Source: Aureimonas glaciei
Lineage (GTDB): Bacteria; Pseudomonadota; Alphaproteobacteria; Rhizobiales; Rhizobiaceae
Direction of reading: 5' to 3'
Length of the DNA: 64,000 nucleotides
Assembly (NCBI RefSeq): GCF_014643375.1
Contig: NZ_BMJJ01000001.1
Span: 763,782 to 827,781 of the forward strand
The position numbers were made by a program, and so were the translations under genes. The notes under the pieces were generated by a model. It did no database searches. It saw only the letters and a list, made by a program, of their open reading frames with translations, and was not told where the DNA came from. Positions 29,322 to 38,700 of the stretch are shown piece after piece (positions within the stretch are counted from its first letter, which is position 1; each line of letters starts with the position of its first letter).

Positions 29322-31847
29322 TCAGGAGGCGGGCGCGCCCGGCCCCGCGCGCCAGATGTCCTTGGCGTATTCGCGGATCGACCGGTCGGAGGAGAACCAG
29401 CTCATCCGCGCGGTGTTACGCACCGCCTTCTCGCCCCAGGACGGCGTGTCCTGCCAGAGGTCGTCGAGCTTGCGCTGGGTCTGCCAGTAGGCCTCGAAGT
29501 CGGCGGCGATCATCCACCAGTCATTGTTGTAGAGGTTGGAGACGAGGCTGGCATAGCGCTCCTGCCCGTCGGGCGAGAACACGCCCTTGACGATGGAATC
29601 CAGCGCCTCGCGCAGAAGGCGCGAGTTCTCGATGATCGAGCGGCCGCTATGCGCCTCGCGCCGCCTCGCGGCGACTTCCGCCGCCGTCAGGCCGAAGATG
29701 TAGATGTTCTCCTCGCCCAGATGCTCCAGCATCTCGACATTGGCGCCATCGAGCGTGCCGATGGTCAGCGCGCCGTTGAGGGCGAACTTCATATTGCCGG
29801 TGCCCGAGGCCTCAAGGCCGGCGGTCGAGATCTGCTCCGACAGATCGGCCGCCGGCATGATGATCTCGGCAAGGCTCACATTGTAGTTCGGGATGAACAC
29901 CACCTTTAGAAGGTTCTGCACCGACGGATCGGCGTTCACCACCCGGGCGACGTCGTTGATCAGGTGGATGATCTCCTTGGCCTGCGCATAGCTCGGCGCC
30001 GCCTTGCCGCCAAAGATCTTCACCCGCGGCTGCCAGTTGCGCTCGGGATGCGAGCGGATCTGGTCGTAGAGCGCGATCGCCTCGATGATGTTGAGGAACT
30101 GGCGCTTGTATTCGTGGATGCGCTTGACCTGGATGTCGAACATGGCGCCGGGATCGACGGAGATGGCGAGCCGCTCCTCGATCACCTTGGCCAGGCGCTG
30201 CTTGTTCTCGAGCTTCACCGCCATGAATTTTTCGCGGAAGGCGGCGTCGGTGGCCAGCGCGTCGAGGTCGGCGAGTTTTTCGACATTGTCGAGGAAGGCC
30301 GGGCCGATCGCGTCGGTGACGAGCGCGGTCAGGCCGGGATTGGCCTGCATCAGCCAGCGCCGGGGCGTCACGCCATTCGTCTTGTTCTGGATGCGCGAGG
30401 GGTAGAGCTCGTGCAGCGAGTGGAACACGGTCTCCTTCATCAGCTCGGTGTGCAGCGCCGACACGCCGTTGATGGCATGCGAGCCGACGAAGGCGAGCTG
30501 GCCCATGCGCACGCGTCGGCCGTTGTTCTCGTCGATCAGCGAGATGGCGGTGATCTTGCCGCCGTCGAGACCCTTCTGCGTGGCCTCGCGGATGGTCTGG
30601 GCGTTGATGGCGTAGATGATCTGCATCTGGCGCGGCAGGAGCCGCTCGAAAAGGTGGATCGGCCAGGTCTCCAGCGCCTCGGGCAGCAGCGTATGATTGG
30701 TGTAGGAGAAGGTCGCCTGGGTGATCGTCCAGGCCTCGTCCCAGGCAAAGCCGTGGACGTCGATCAGGAGGCGCATCAGCTCGGCAACCGAGACCGCCGG
30801 ATGGGTGTCGTTCAGCTGGATCGCCACTTTGTCGGACAGGTTATGCAGCGTGCCGTAGGCCTTCAGGTGGCGGCGGATGATGTCCTGCAGAGAGGCCGAC
30901 GAGAAGAAGTACTCCTGCCGCAGCCGCAGCTCTTGGCCGGCCTGGTGCGAATCGGCCGGATACAGCACGCGGGTGATCGCCTCGGCCTTGTTGGCCTCGC
31001 GCAGCGCGCCGATATGGTCGCCCGAATTGAAGGCGTCGAGCAGGATCGGGTCGAGCGACTGCGCGCTCCAGAGGCGCAGCGTGTTCACATGATTGCCACG
31101 CCAGCCGACGATGGGCGTGTCGTAGGCGACGGCCAGCACCCGCTCGCCCGGGCGCCAGATCTGGCGCGGCGGCTTGCCGGGCTCGTCGATCGCCGCGACC
31201 TTGCCGCCGAAGCCGATCTCGTAGGAATTCTCGCGCCGCTCGAACTCCCAGGGGTTGCCGTGCATCAGCCAGTTTTCCGGCAATTCCACCTGCTCGCCGT
31301 CGACGACCTCCTGGCGGAAGAAGCCGTGGACGTAGCGGATGCCGTAGCCGAAGGCGGGAACGCCGGTCGAGGCCATGGATTCCATGAAACAGGCGGCGAG
31401 GCGGCCGAGGCCGCCATTTCCGAGGGCGGCGTCGGGCTCGAGCAGTTCGATCATGTCGAGTTCGACATCGTAGACGGCGAGGGCTTCGGTCACCGACTGC
31501 GTCAGGCCGAGATTGCTGATCGCATCGCGCAAGAGGCGCCCGATGAGAAACTCCATCGAGAGATAGCAGACGCGCTTCTCGCCGCTCTCGGTCGTCTTCT
31601 GGTTGGATTCCAGCCAGTGATCGATGATCCGGTCGCGCACCGCCAGCGTCGTCGCCTCGAGCCAGTCATGGCGGCGGGCGGCGGCGGGGTTCTTGCCGAT
31701 CGCGTAGGTGAGCTTTTCCAGGATTTCCGACGCGAAGGTCGCGCTGTCGTTCTGGCGCCGCTGCGGCGTCGGGGCCATCAGGGTGGTGTCGTCGTCCGCG
31801 TCGGCCGAGTGCGAGGACGGGCGCGGCGTATCGAGAGCGGATGTCAT
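29322..31847 (-). CDS. glgP: Glycogen/maltodextrin phosphorylase GlgP
   Basis: A PLP-dependent GT35 enzyme that releases glucose 1-phosphate from alpha-1,4-glucan. The 841-residue protein has GNGGLGRLAACFMESMAS and the PLP-lysine signature EASGTGNMKFALNGA. Length matches full-size phosphorylases. The start lies one base after the pgi stop, so pgi and glgP should share a transcript. Confidence 0.97.
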   Translation of the reverse strand: MTSALDTPRPSSHSADADDDTTLMAPTPQRRQNDSATFASEILEKLTYAIGKNPAAARRHDWLEATTLAVRDRIIDHWLESNQKTTESGEKRVCYLSMEFLIGRLLRDAISNLGLTQSVTEALAVYDVELDMIELLEPDAALGNGGLGRLAACFMESMASTGVPAFGYGIRYVHGFFRQEVVDGEQVELPENWLMHGNPWEFERRENSYEIGFGGKVAAIDEPGKPPRQIWRPGERVLAVAYDTPIVGWRGNHVNTLRLWSAQSLDPILLDAFNSGDHIGALREANKAEAITRVLYPADSHQAGQELRLRQEYFFSSASLQDIIRRHLKAYGTLHNLSDKVAIQLNDTHPAVSVAELMRLLIDVHGFAWDEAWTITQATFSYTNHTLLPEALETWPIHLFERLLPRQMQIIYAINAQTIREATQKGLDGGKITAISLIDENNGRRVRMGQLAFVGSHAINGVSALHTELMKETVFHSLHELYPSRIQNKTNGVTPRRWLMQANPGLTALVTDAIGPAFLDNVEKLADLDALATDAAFREKFMAVKLENKQRLAKVIEERLAISVDPGAMFDIQVKRIHEYKRQFLNIIEAIALYDQIRSHPERNWQPRVKIFGGKAAPSYAQAKEIIHLINDVARVVNADPSVQNLLKVVFIPNYNVSLAEIIMPAADLSEQISTAGLEASGTGNMKFALNGALTIGTLDGANVEMLEHLGEENIYIFGLTAAEVAARRREAHSGRSIIENSRLLREALDSIVKGVFSPDGQERYASLVSNLYNNDWWMIAADFEAYWQTQRKLDDLWQDTPSWGEKAVRNTARMSWFSSDRSIREYAKDIWRAGPGAPAS

Positions 31848-31848
31848 C

Positions 31849-33492
31849 TCAGTTCCTCATGGCATGAAGGGCGGCGACAAGGCCCGCGGTCGAACTGTCG
31901 TGCCCGGTCGCATCGGTCTCACCGGTGACGACGGGCAGAAGTCCGGTTGCAAGTTCCTTGCCAAGTTCGACGCCCCATTGATCGAAGGCATTGATGCCGA
32001 AGAGCTGCGCCTCGACGAAGACGCGGTGCTCGTAGAGAGCGATCAGGCGGCCGAGCGTATAGGGGTCGAGGCGGGCATGCAGGATGGTGATCGAGGGCCG
32101 GTCCCCGTCGAACTGGCGATGGGGAGCGATGCGCTCGGCTTCCGCGGGGTCGACGCCCTTGCCCAGCAGCTGGCTGCGCGCCTCGCTCAGGCTGCGGCCG
32201 CGCATCAGCGCCTCGCTCTGGGCGAGGCAGTTGGCGACGAGAAGGTCGTGGTGGTGCGACAGCGCCGGCTCGTGGCCGTTGGCGGCGAGAATGAATTCCG
32301 CCGGGATCGTGTCCGTGCCCTGGTGCAGCAGCTGGTAGAAGGCGTGCTGGCCGTTGGTGCCGGGCTCGCCCCAGACCAGCGGACCGGTCGCGGTCGGCGT
32401 CCGCTGCCCGTCGAGACCGACATGCTTGCCGTTGGATTCCATGTCGAGCTGCTGGAGATAGGCAGGAAAGCGCGCCAGCCGCTGGTCGTAGGGCAGGATG
32501 GCCCGTGCGCCGTAGCCCTGCGCGACGCGATGCCACCAGCCGATGAGGCCGAAGAGGATCGGCAGGTTCTCGCCCGCCGGCGCGGTGGCGAAATGCCGGT
32601 CCATCGCCCGGGCGCCGTTCAGGAAGGCGCGAAAATTCTCCGGGCCGATCGCCAGCATCAAGGGCAGGCCGATGGCCGACCAGATCGAGTAGCGCCCGCC
32701 GACCCAGTCCCAGAAGCCGAACACGCGGGTGGCGTCGATGCCGAAATCGGCGACCCTGTCGAGGGCGGTTGAGACGGCGACGAAATGCGCGGCCACCGCG
32801 TCCTCGCCGAGCGCATCGGCGACGAAGGCTCGGGCAGCCGCGGCATTGGTCATCGTCTCGATGGTGGTGAAGGTCTTGGAGGCGACGATGAACAGCGTCG
32901 TTTCCGGGTCGAGACGGCGCAGCGTATCGGCGATGTGGGCCGCATCGACGTTCGAGACGAAATGCGTCTTCGGGCCGTCGTGAAACGGCGCGAGGGCCAA
33001 AGTCGCCATGGCCGGGCCGAGGTCGGAGCCGCCGATGCCGATGTTGACGACATCGGTGAAGGCCTTCCCGGTGGCGCCGGTCATCGTGCCGTCGCGGACC
33101 GACGCCGAGAACTGTCCCATCGCCTGCAGCACGTCTTCCACCGCCGGTCCGACCGGCGCGCCGTGGACGGCAAACCCATCCCCCACATGACCGCGCAGGG
33201 CGACGTGGAGCACGGCGCGGCCTTCGGTGGCATTGACCGCTGCGCCGGCAAACATCGCGTCGCGCTTGCCTTCGACCTCGGCGGTGTTCGCCAGATCCAG
33301 CAGCGCGCGCATGTCTTCCGTCCCCAATGCGGTCTTGGAGAAATCGAGGAGGAGGTCGTCGAGCCGCGCCGACAGGGTCGCGAACCTCTGGGGATCAGCG
33401 GCGAACCTAGAGCCGATGCCTTCTCTGCGGGCGGCTTCGCCGCGGCGAATGAGGTCTTGAATGGCCGGGCTGGGCTCCGAGCGGTCCGTCAT
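31849..33492 (-). CDS. pgi: Glucose-6-phosphate isomerase
   Basis: Interconverts glucose 6-phosphate and fructose 6-phosphate in the cytoplasm. The 547-residue protein has [21 protein letters not shown] (phosphate-binding) and [13 protein letters not shown]. The ATG at 33492 (MTDRSEPS) gives the normal length; an in-frame start at 33522 adds ten residues. It heads the glycogen operon with 1 base before glgP, so hexose-phosphate interconversion is coupled to glycogen turnover. Confidence 0.96.
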   Translation of the reverse strand: MTDRSEPSPAIQDLIRRGEAARREGIGSRFAADPQRFATLSARLDDLLLDFSKTALGTEDMRALLDLANTAEVEGKRDAMFAGAAVNATEGRAVLHVALRGHVGDGFAVHGAPVGPAVEDVLQAMGQFSASVRDGTMTGATGKAFTDVVNIGIGGSDLGPAMATLALAPFHDGPKTHFVSNVDAAHIADTLRRLDPETTLFIVASKTFTTIETMTNAAAARAFVADALGEDAVAAHFVAVSTALDRVADFGIDATRVFGFWDWVGGRYSIWSAIGLPLMLAIGPENFRAFLNGARAMDRHFATAPAGENLPILFGLIGWWHRVAQGYGARAILPYDQRLARFPAYLQQLDMESNGKHVGLDGQRTPTATGPLVWGEPGTNGQHAFYQLLHQGTDTIPAEFILAANGHEPALSHHHDLLVANCLAQSEALMRGRSLSEARSQLLGKGVDPAEAERIAPHRQFDGDRPSITILHARLDPYTLGRLIALYEHRVFVEAQLFGINAFDQWGVELGKELATGLLPVVTGETDATGHDSSTAGLVAALHAMRN

Positions 33493-33682
33493 CAGAAATT
33501 CTCTCGCGCTGTGTTGCCTCACGCCTGTCTGTCACAGCGATTCCGAAAGAGTAAAGGCAATCGCCGCAATGATCGATAGCTTGGAAGCAGAATTCGCCAC
33601 GGGACGCGCCTCACCGACCGTCATCGAGGTTCCTGGAATTTGCCCACCTCACGGGTAAGTCAACGGATTATCAAAGTGTTAG

Positions 33683-33707
33683 GGAACGAGGCAGCGGTGG
33701 GCGGGTT
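33683..33707 (+). promoter_or_regulatory. EcfG-like promoter of a small exported protein
   Basis: GGAAC (33683-33687), 16 bases, then GGTT (33704-33707): one mismatch to the EcfG consensus CGTT. It lies about 60 bases before the start codon at 33769. It is weaker evidence than the two exact matches elsewhere in the window. Confidence 0.35.
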
Positions 33708-33768
33708 TCCCTTGCGAAGCGCCGATGCAGACAGCAGCCGGCGCACCGCTAAAGAACGGAGATCGATC

Positions 33769-34125
33769 ATGACCACCCGTAGCCTGATTCTCGCCGGCGC
33801 CGTCGCCGCTTTCATTTTGCCCACCGCCGTAGTGGCGCAGGAGGCAACCCCTGCCGGCGCCATGTCGAGCACGACCGATACCACCGGGAGCTACACAATC
33901 GTGCGGCGCACCGTCGGCGAGATGCAGACGGAGGATCGCAGCTCCGACGGCACGGTAGCGACGACGGCCAATACCAACACCACCCCGGCCGACATCCAGC
34001 GCACCATCGACGCCAATCCGGGTCTCGGTGAAGAACTGGCCAAGCAGGGCGTCGCGGTCGAAGAGATTGGGGCCATCTCGGTCCAGCCGAACGGCCAGGT
34101 TGTCATCTACGACCGTACCACCTGA
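33769..34125 (+). CDS. Small exported protein of unknown function
   Basis: A 118-residue protein with a clear Sec signal peptide (MTTRSLILAGAVAAFILPTA, likely cut after AVVAQ). The mature part is Thr/Ser-rich (about 25-75) and ends with a helix and strand (NPGLGEELAKQGVAVEEI; VQPNGQVVIYD). I recognise no family. The ATG at 33769 has GGAG nearby and places the signal peptide at the N-terminus. A terminator follows at 34148-34182 and a possible EcfG-like promoter precedes it, so it looks like a single-gene unit, probably periplasmic. Confidence 0.8.
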   Translation: MTTRSLILAGAVAAFILPTAVVAQEATPAGAMSSTTDTTGSYTIVRRTVGEMQTEDRSSDGTVATTANTNTTPADIQRTIDANPGLGEELAKQGVAVEEIGAISVQPNGQVVIYDRTT

Positions 34126-34147
34126 TTCCGAAATAACCTTCGCGTTC

Positions 34148-34182
34148 AAGGGGCACCGGTCGACCGACCGGTGCCCCTTTCC
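34148..34182 (+). terminator. Rho-independent terminator after the small exported protein
   Basis: A perfect 13-bp stem (34148-34160 with 34167-34179), six-base loop and short T run (CCCCTTTCCC). It sits 22 bases after the plus-strand stop and 10 bases before the convergent dehydrogenase end, so it may serve both. Confidence 0.8.
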
Positions 34183-34191
34183 CTATCCGGC

Positions 34192-35553
34192 TCAATCGAT
34201 CGTCACGGTTTTCACATTGACGAATTCGCGAATGCCCTCATGCGAAAGTTCGCGGCCAAAACCTGAGTTCTTGATGCCGCCGAAGGGCAGCCGCTGGTCC
34301 GAAGCGGTCATGCGGTTAATGTAGGTACCCCCGGCTTCGAGCTCGCGGGCGAAGCGCTCCTGCTCAGCCGGCTCGTTCGTCCAGGCGGAACTGCCGAGGC
34401 CGAAATCGCTGTCATTGGCCAAATCGATGGCCGCATCGATCGAGTCCACCTTGAAGAAGATGGCGCAGGGCCCGAACAGCTCCTCGCGATAGGCCGGCGC
34501 CTCGGCCGGGATGTCGGCGATGATCGTCGGCTGGTAGAAGTTGCCCTTCCCCTCGACCACCGAACCGCCGCTGACGAGCCGTGCGCCCATGGCGACGCTC
34601 TTCGAAATCTGCTCGGCAAGCTCGTCGCGGATCTTCGACGTGGCCAGCGGGCCCATGTCCGTCTTGTCGCTCATGGGATCGCCGACCGTCATGGCGTCGA
34701 CGCGGGTGCGGAAGCGCTCGAGATAGTCGTCATAGACATCGGCATGGACGATGAAGCGCTTGGCGGCGATGCAGCTCTGGCCGTTGTTCTGCATCCGCGC
34801 CTTGACCCCGACCTCGGCCGCCTTGGCGAGATCGGCCGAGGGCATGACGATGAAGGGGTCGGAGCCGCCGAGTTCGAGGACGACGGGCTTCAGCTGGCGG
34901 CCGGCCTGCGCGGCGACCGCGCGCCCGGCGGGCTCGCTGCCGGTGAGGGTCGCCGCCTTGACGCGGGCGTCGTCGATGATCGTCTCGACCTTCGACGAGG
35001 GAATGATCAGCGTCTGGAACACGCCATGGGGCGCGCCGGCATCGGTGAAGATCTTCTCGATCTCGAGCGCGCAGTGGCTGACATTGGAGGCGTGCTTCAG
35101 GAGGCCGACATTGCCCGCCATGATCGCTGGCGCGGCAAAGCGGAACACCTGCCAGAAGGGAAAATTCCACGGCATGACGGCGAGCACCGGGCCGAGCGGC
35201 CGGTAGGCGACGAAATTGCGCCCGGCCGGTCCCTCGCGGACCTCGTCGGCGAGGAATTTTTCGGCATTCTCGGCATAGAAGCGGCAGCCGGCGGCGCATT
35301 TCTCCACCTCGGCCCGGGCCTCGGCGAGCCGCTTGCCCATTTCGCGCGTGGCGATCTCGGCGAGACGGTCGCGGCGTTCGTCGAGAAGATCGGCGGCCCG
35401 CAGGAGAAGCGCCGTGCGCTCGGCGAAGCGCGTCCGGCGCCAGCTGCGGAAGGCATCGTCGGCGCTGGCGAGGGCCTGCTCGATGTCGGCGTTCGAATGC
35501 TCGGGGTAGTCGGCGATGGTCTCGCCATTGGCGGGGTTGATGCTCTTGGCCAT
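34192..35553 (-). CDS. NAD(P)-dependent succinate-semialdehyde-type aldehyde dehydrogenase
   Basis: A 453-residue aldehyde dehydrogenase of the short Sad/YneI type. The cofactor and catalytic motifs are LTGSEPAGRAVA, ELGGSDPFIVMPS (catalytic Glu) and NNGQSCIAAKRF (catalytic Cys). The ATG at 35553 (MAKSINPANGE) fits the family; upstream in-frame codons look non-coding. Likely oxidises succinate semialdehyde to succinate, but related aldehydes are possible. It stands alone, convergent with the small exported protein gene. Confidence 0.92.
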   Translation of the reverse strand: MAKSINPANGETIADYPEHSNADIEQALASADDAFRSWRRTRFAERTALLLRAADLLDERRDRLAEIATREMGKRLAEARAEVEKCAAGCRFYAENAEKFLADEVREGPAGRNFVAYRPLGPVLAVMPWNFPFWQVFRFAAPAIMAGNVGLLKHASNVSHCALEIEKIFTDAGAPHGVFQTLIIPSSKVETIIDDARVKAATLTGSEPAGRAVAAQAGRQLKPVVLELGGSDPFIVMPSADLAKAAEVGVKARMQNNGQSCIAAKRFIVHADVYDDYLERFRTRVDAMTVGDPMSDKTDMGPLATSKIRDELAEQISKSVAMGARLVSGGSVVEGKGNFYQPTIIADIPAEAPAYREELFGPCAIFFKVDSIDAAIDLANDSDFGLGSSAWTNEPAEQERFARELEAGGTYINRMTASDQRLPFGGIKNSGFGRELSHEGIREFVNVKTVTID

Positions 35554-35776
35554 CGTCGGGCTCCAATCCTGTCTGCACGGGGAGGAGGTCCGGCAAGGGT
35601 GCCGATCCCCGTTCTCGCTCGGCAAGATGCATGCGGGGTGCCAGGGATCAAGAGCCGGGTGCCCGAAACATCGGGTCCAGCTGCCGGATGGGCCGCGCGG
35701 CGGCGCGAGGTCCGCCGGCCCGACGCGCCGCAAAGACCGGGTTCGAGAGGGGGCCGGCTCGCCCGCCCGGGCCGGC

Positions 35777-38700
35777 TCAGTACTCGTTTTCGTAGAACAC
35801 GCCGACCTCGCCGCCGCCGGTGGCCGTCACGGCGCCGCGGGCCTTCAGGCCCTTGCCGAGGTCGAGGTCGATCGACACCCGGCCGGTCGAATCCACGCCG
35901 ACATAGGTGTTGTCGTTCAGATATTTGCCGACGCCGACGGCGGTCTGCCCGTCGGCATTGGTCTTGATGTCGAGATCATCGACGCCGAGCTGCGAGCGCA
36001 GATTGTCGAGAAGGCCGCTCGACCCGCCGACGCCGGCCAGCTGCGCGGCCGCTTCGGCGAGCTGGGCGATCTGCAGCGGCGAGAGGTTCGCCGTGCCCTG
36101 CTTGAAGATCAGCCGCGCCAGCACCTCGTCCTGCGGCAGCGCCGGCGTCGAGGAGAAGTTGAAGCTTGGATCGTTGGCCGGCCCGGTGACGGCGATCGTC
36201 ACCGTCACGCCGCCCGAGTCGGAGGTGGCCACCAGATCCAGCGTCGGGATCAGGTCGCCGGTGAAGGTCAGCCGGCCACGCTCGAAGTCGAGCCGGTTGG
36301 ACAGGATGATGAAGCGGCCACGCTGCAGTTCGAAGCCGCCGGTGACCGCGGGAGAGGAGGCGGGGCCGGTGATCTTCACCGAGCCGCCGAGCTCGATGTC
36401 GAGGCCGCGGCCGCGCACGAAGACGCGCGACGGGGCATTGAAGGTGAGATCGAGGGCGAGACCTGCCGAGGAGGCGCCCTTCGATCCCTTCGGCGCGATG
36501 GCGCGCTGCTGCCGGAGGACAGCCTCGGGGGCATCGCGGTGGCGCACGTCGATGCGGGCGAGCGAAGTCGGCAGGCGCTCGGGCACCAGCACGTTGATGG
36601 ACGCGGCATTGATCGTGCCGGCGAGCAGCGGGCTTCCCGTCAACGGCCCGGTGAGGGTGAGATCGGCATTGAGGCGCGCGGCCAGGAGCTCGCCGTCATT
36701 GTAGCGACCCTCGGCGATCCGGACCGTGATGTCGGCGGGAAAACCGTTCGCCAGCCCGACCGTGCCGCTGACCGAGATCGTGCCGCCGGCGGCGAGCTGG
36801 GCCGAAAAGGACTGGATCGTCGCCGTCTGGCCCGTCAGCGCGATGGTGGTCGTGATGTCGTTGATCGCCAGATTGAGGCCGGTGTCGGTGAAGCTCGCGC
36901 CGGCGGTCGAGACCGTACCGTTGACGTTGGGCGCCGAGGCCGGACCGGTGACGGTGGCGTCCACCCGGACGGTGCCATCCACCGAGCGGCCGCCTTCGGC
37001 GAGGATGCGGTTGGCGATGGCGAGCGGCGCGGTGCCGTTCAAAGCGAGGTCGAGCTGTGGCGTGCCGGCGAGGCCGACCGAACCGCCCGCCGTGAAAGCG
37101 AGCCCGCTGCCGGCGAGATTGGCGTCGAGCGTCAGGTTCTGGTCGGCGAAGCGGCCATTGGCGGTGAGGTCGAGCGGGCCGACGCCGGCATCGCGCGTCT
37201 GCGCCAGCGAGAGGCCGGAGACGCGGAGATCGTAGGTCGCCGCCGGATTGCTGGCCGGGCCGGTGGCGCGGATGCTGCCGTTGATCGTGCCCTGCGGGTC
37301 GATGCCGGCTGCCGCGGCGCTGGCGAGCGAGGCGGGTAGGTCGGCGATGCCGACGGTGAGATCGAGCTCGTTCCCGGCGCTGCCGGCAACGGTGATCGTG
37401 CCGCCGCCGACGTCGACACGGGCCGTCTCGATGGCAAGCCGCGCATCGCGGTAGCTGCCCTTGGCGACGGCCGCGATGGCCGGTGCGCCGGCGGCGCGCG
37501 TCTGCGCCACCGACACGTCTGCCGCGCGGATATCGAAGACGGCATTGGGGCTGGTGAGCGAGCCTTCGGCCGAGGCCGTGCCGGACACCGTGCCCTGCGC
37601 GCCGAGATCGGGGACGAAGCCGTTGGCGAGGCCGACCGGCAGGCGATCCAGCGTGACGTCGAGGTCGAGCGTCTGACCGACCGTGCCGGTCGCGACCAGC
37701 GATCCCTCGCCGATCTCGGCGCGGGCGGTGTCGAGCGTGGCGGTGCCGCCGGCATAGCTGCCGGCCACCGCGAGATCGATTGGCGCGACGCCGGAGGCAC
37801 GCACCGCTTCGGCGGTGATGCCGCTGCCTGTGAGGTTGAAGGTCGCGCGGGGATCGGCGATCGACCCTGTCGCCTCGGCCAAGCCGGACAGGGTGCCCGT
37901 TGCCTTAAGGTTCGGGACAAAGCCGTTGACGAGGCCGACGGGCAGCCGGTCGAGCGTCACGGACAGATCCAGCGCCTGTCCGACCGTGCCGGTCGCAGCA
38001 ATCGAGCCGTCGCCGATCGCGGCGCGGGCGGTGTCGAGCGTCGCCGTGCCCTTCGCATAGGTGCCGGCGACGTCGAGATCGATCGGCGCGACGCCGGAGG
38101 CGCGCACCTGCTCGGCGGTGATCCCGCGGCCGGTGAGCTGGAACGTCGCCTGCGGATCGGCGAGCGATCCCGTGGCCTTGGCCGTGCCGGACAGCGTGCC
38201 GGCGGCCTTGAGGTCGGGGAGGTAGCCGTTGACGAGGCCGACGGGCAGGGCGTCGAGCACGACGTCGAGATCGAGCGCCTGGCCGACCGTGCCGCGCGCG
38301 GTCAGCGAGGCGTCGCCGATGTCGGCGCGAGCCGTTCCGATGGTGGCGGTGCCCTGGGCATAGCTGCCGTCGACGGCCAGTTCGATGGGTGCGATGCCGG
38401 CGTCGGCGACCTGACGTGCCGTGATGCCGGTGCCGCGAAGCGTGAAGGTCGCCTGGGGGTCGGCGAGCGAGCCCGTCGCCTTGGCGTTGCCGGAGAGCGC
38501 GCCGGTGGCGTCGAGGCCGGGCACGAAGCCGTTGACGAGGCCGACGGGGATTTCGCTCAGCACGACGTCGAGGTTCATCGCGTCGCCCACGGTGCCGGTG
38601 GCCGTGAGGCTGCCGTCGCCGACAAGGACGCGCGCGGTCTCGATCGTCGCGGTGCGATCGGCGACGCTGCCGGCAAGGTCGAGGCTGAGCGGCGCGATGC

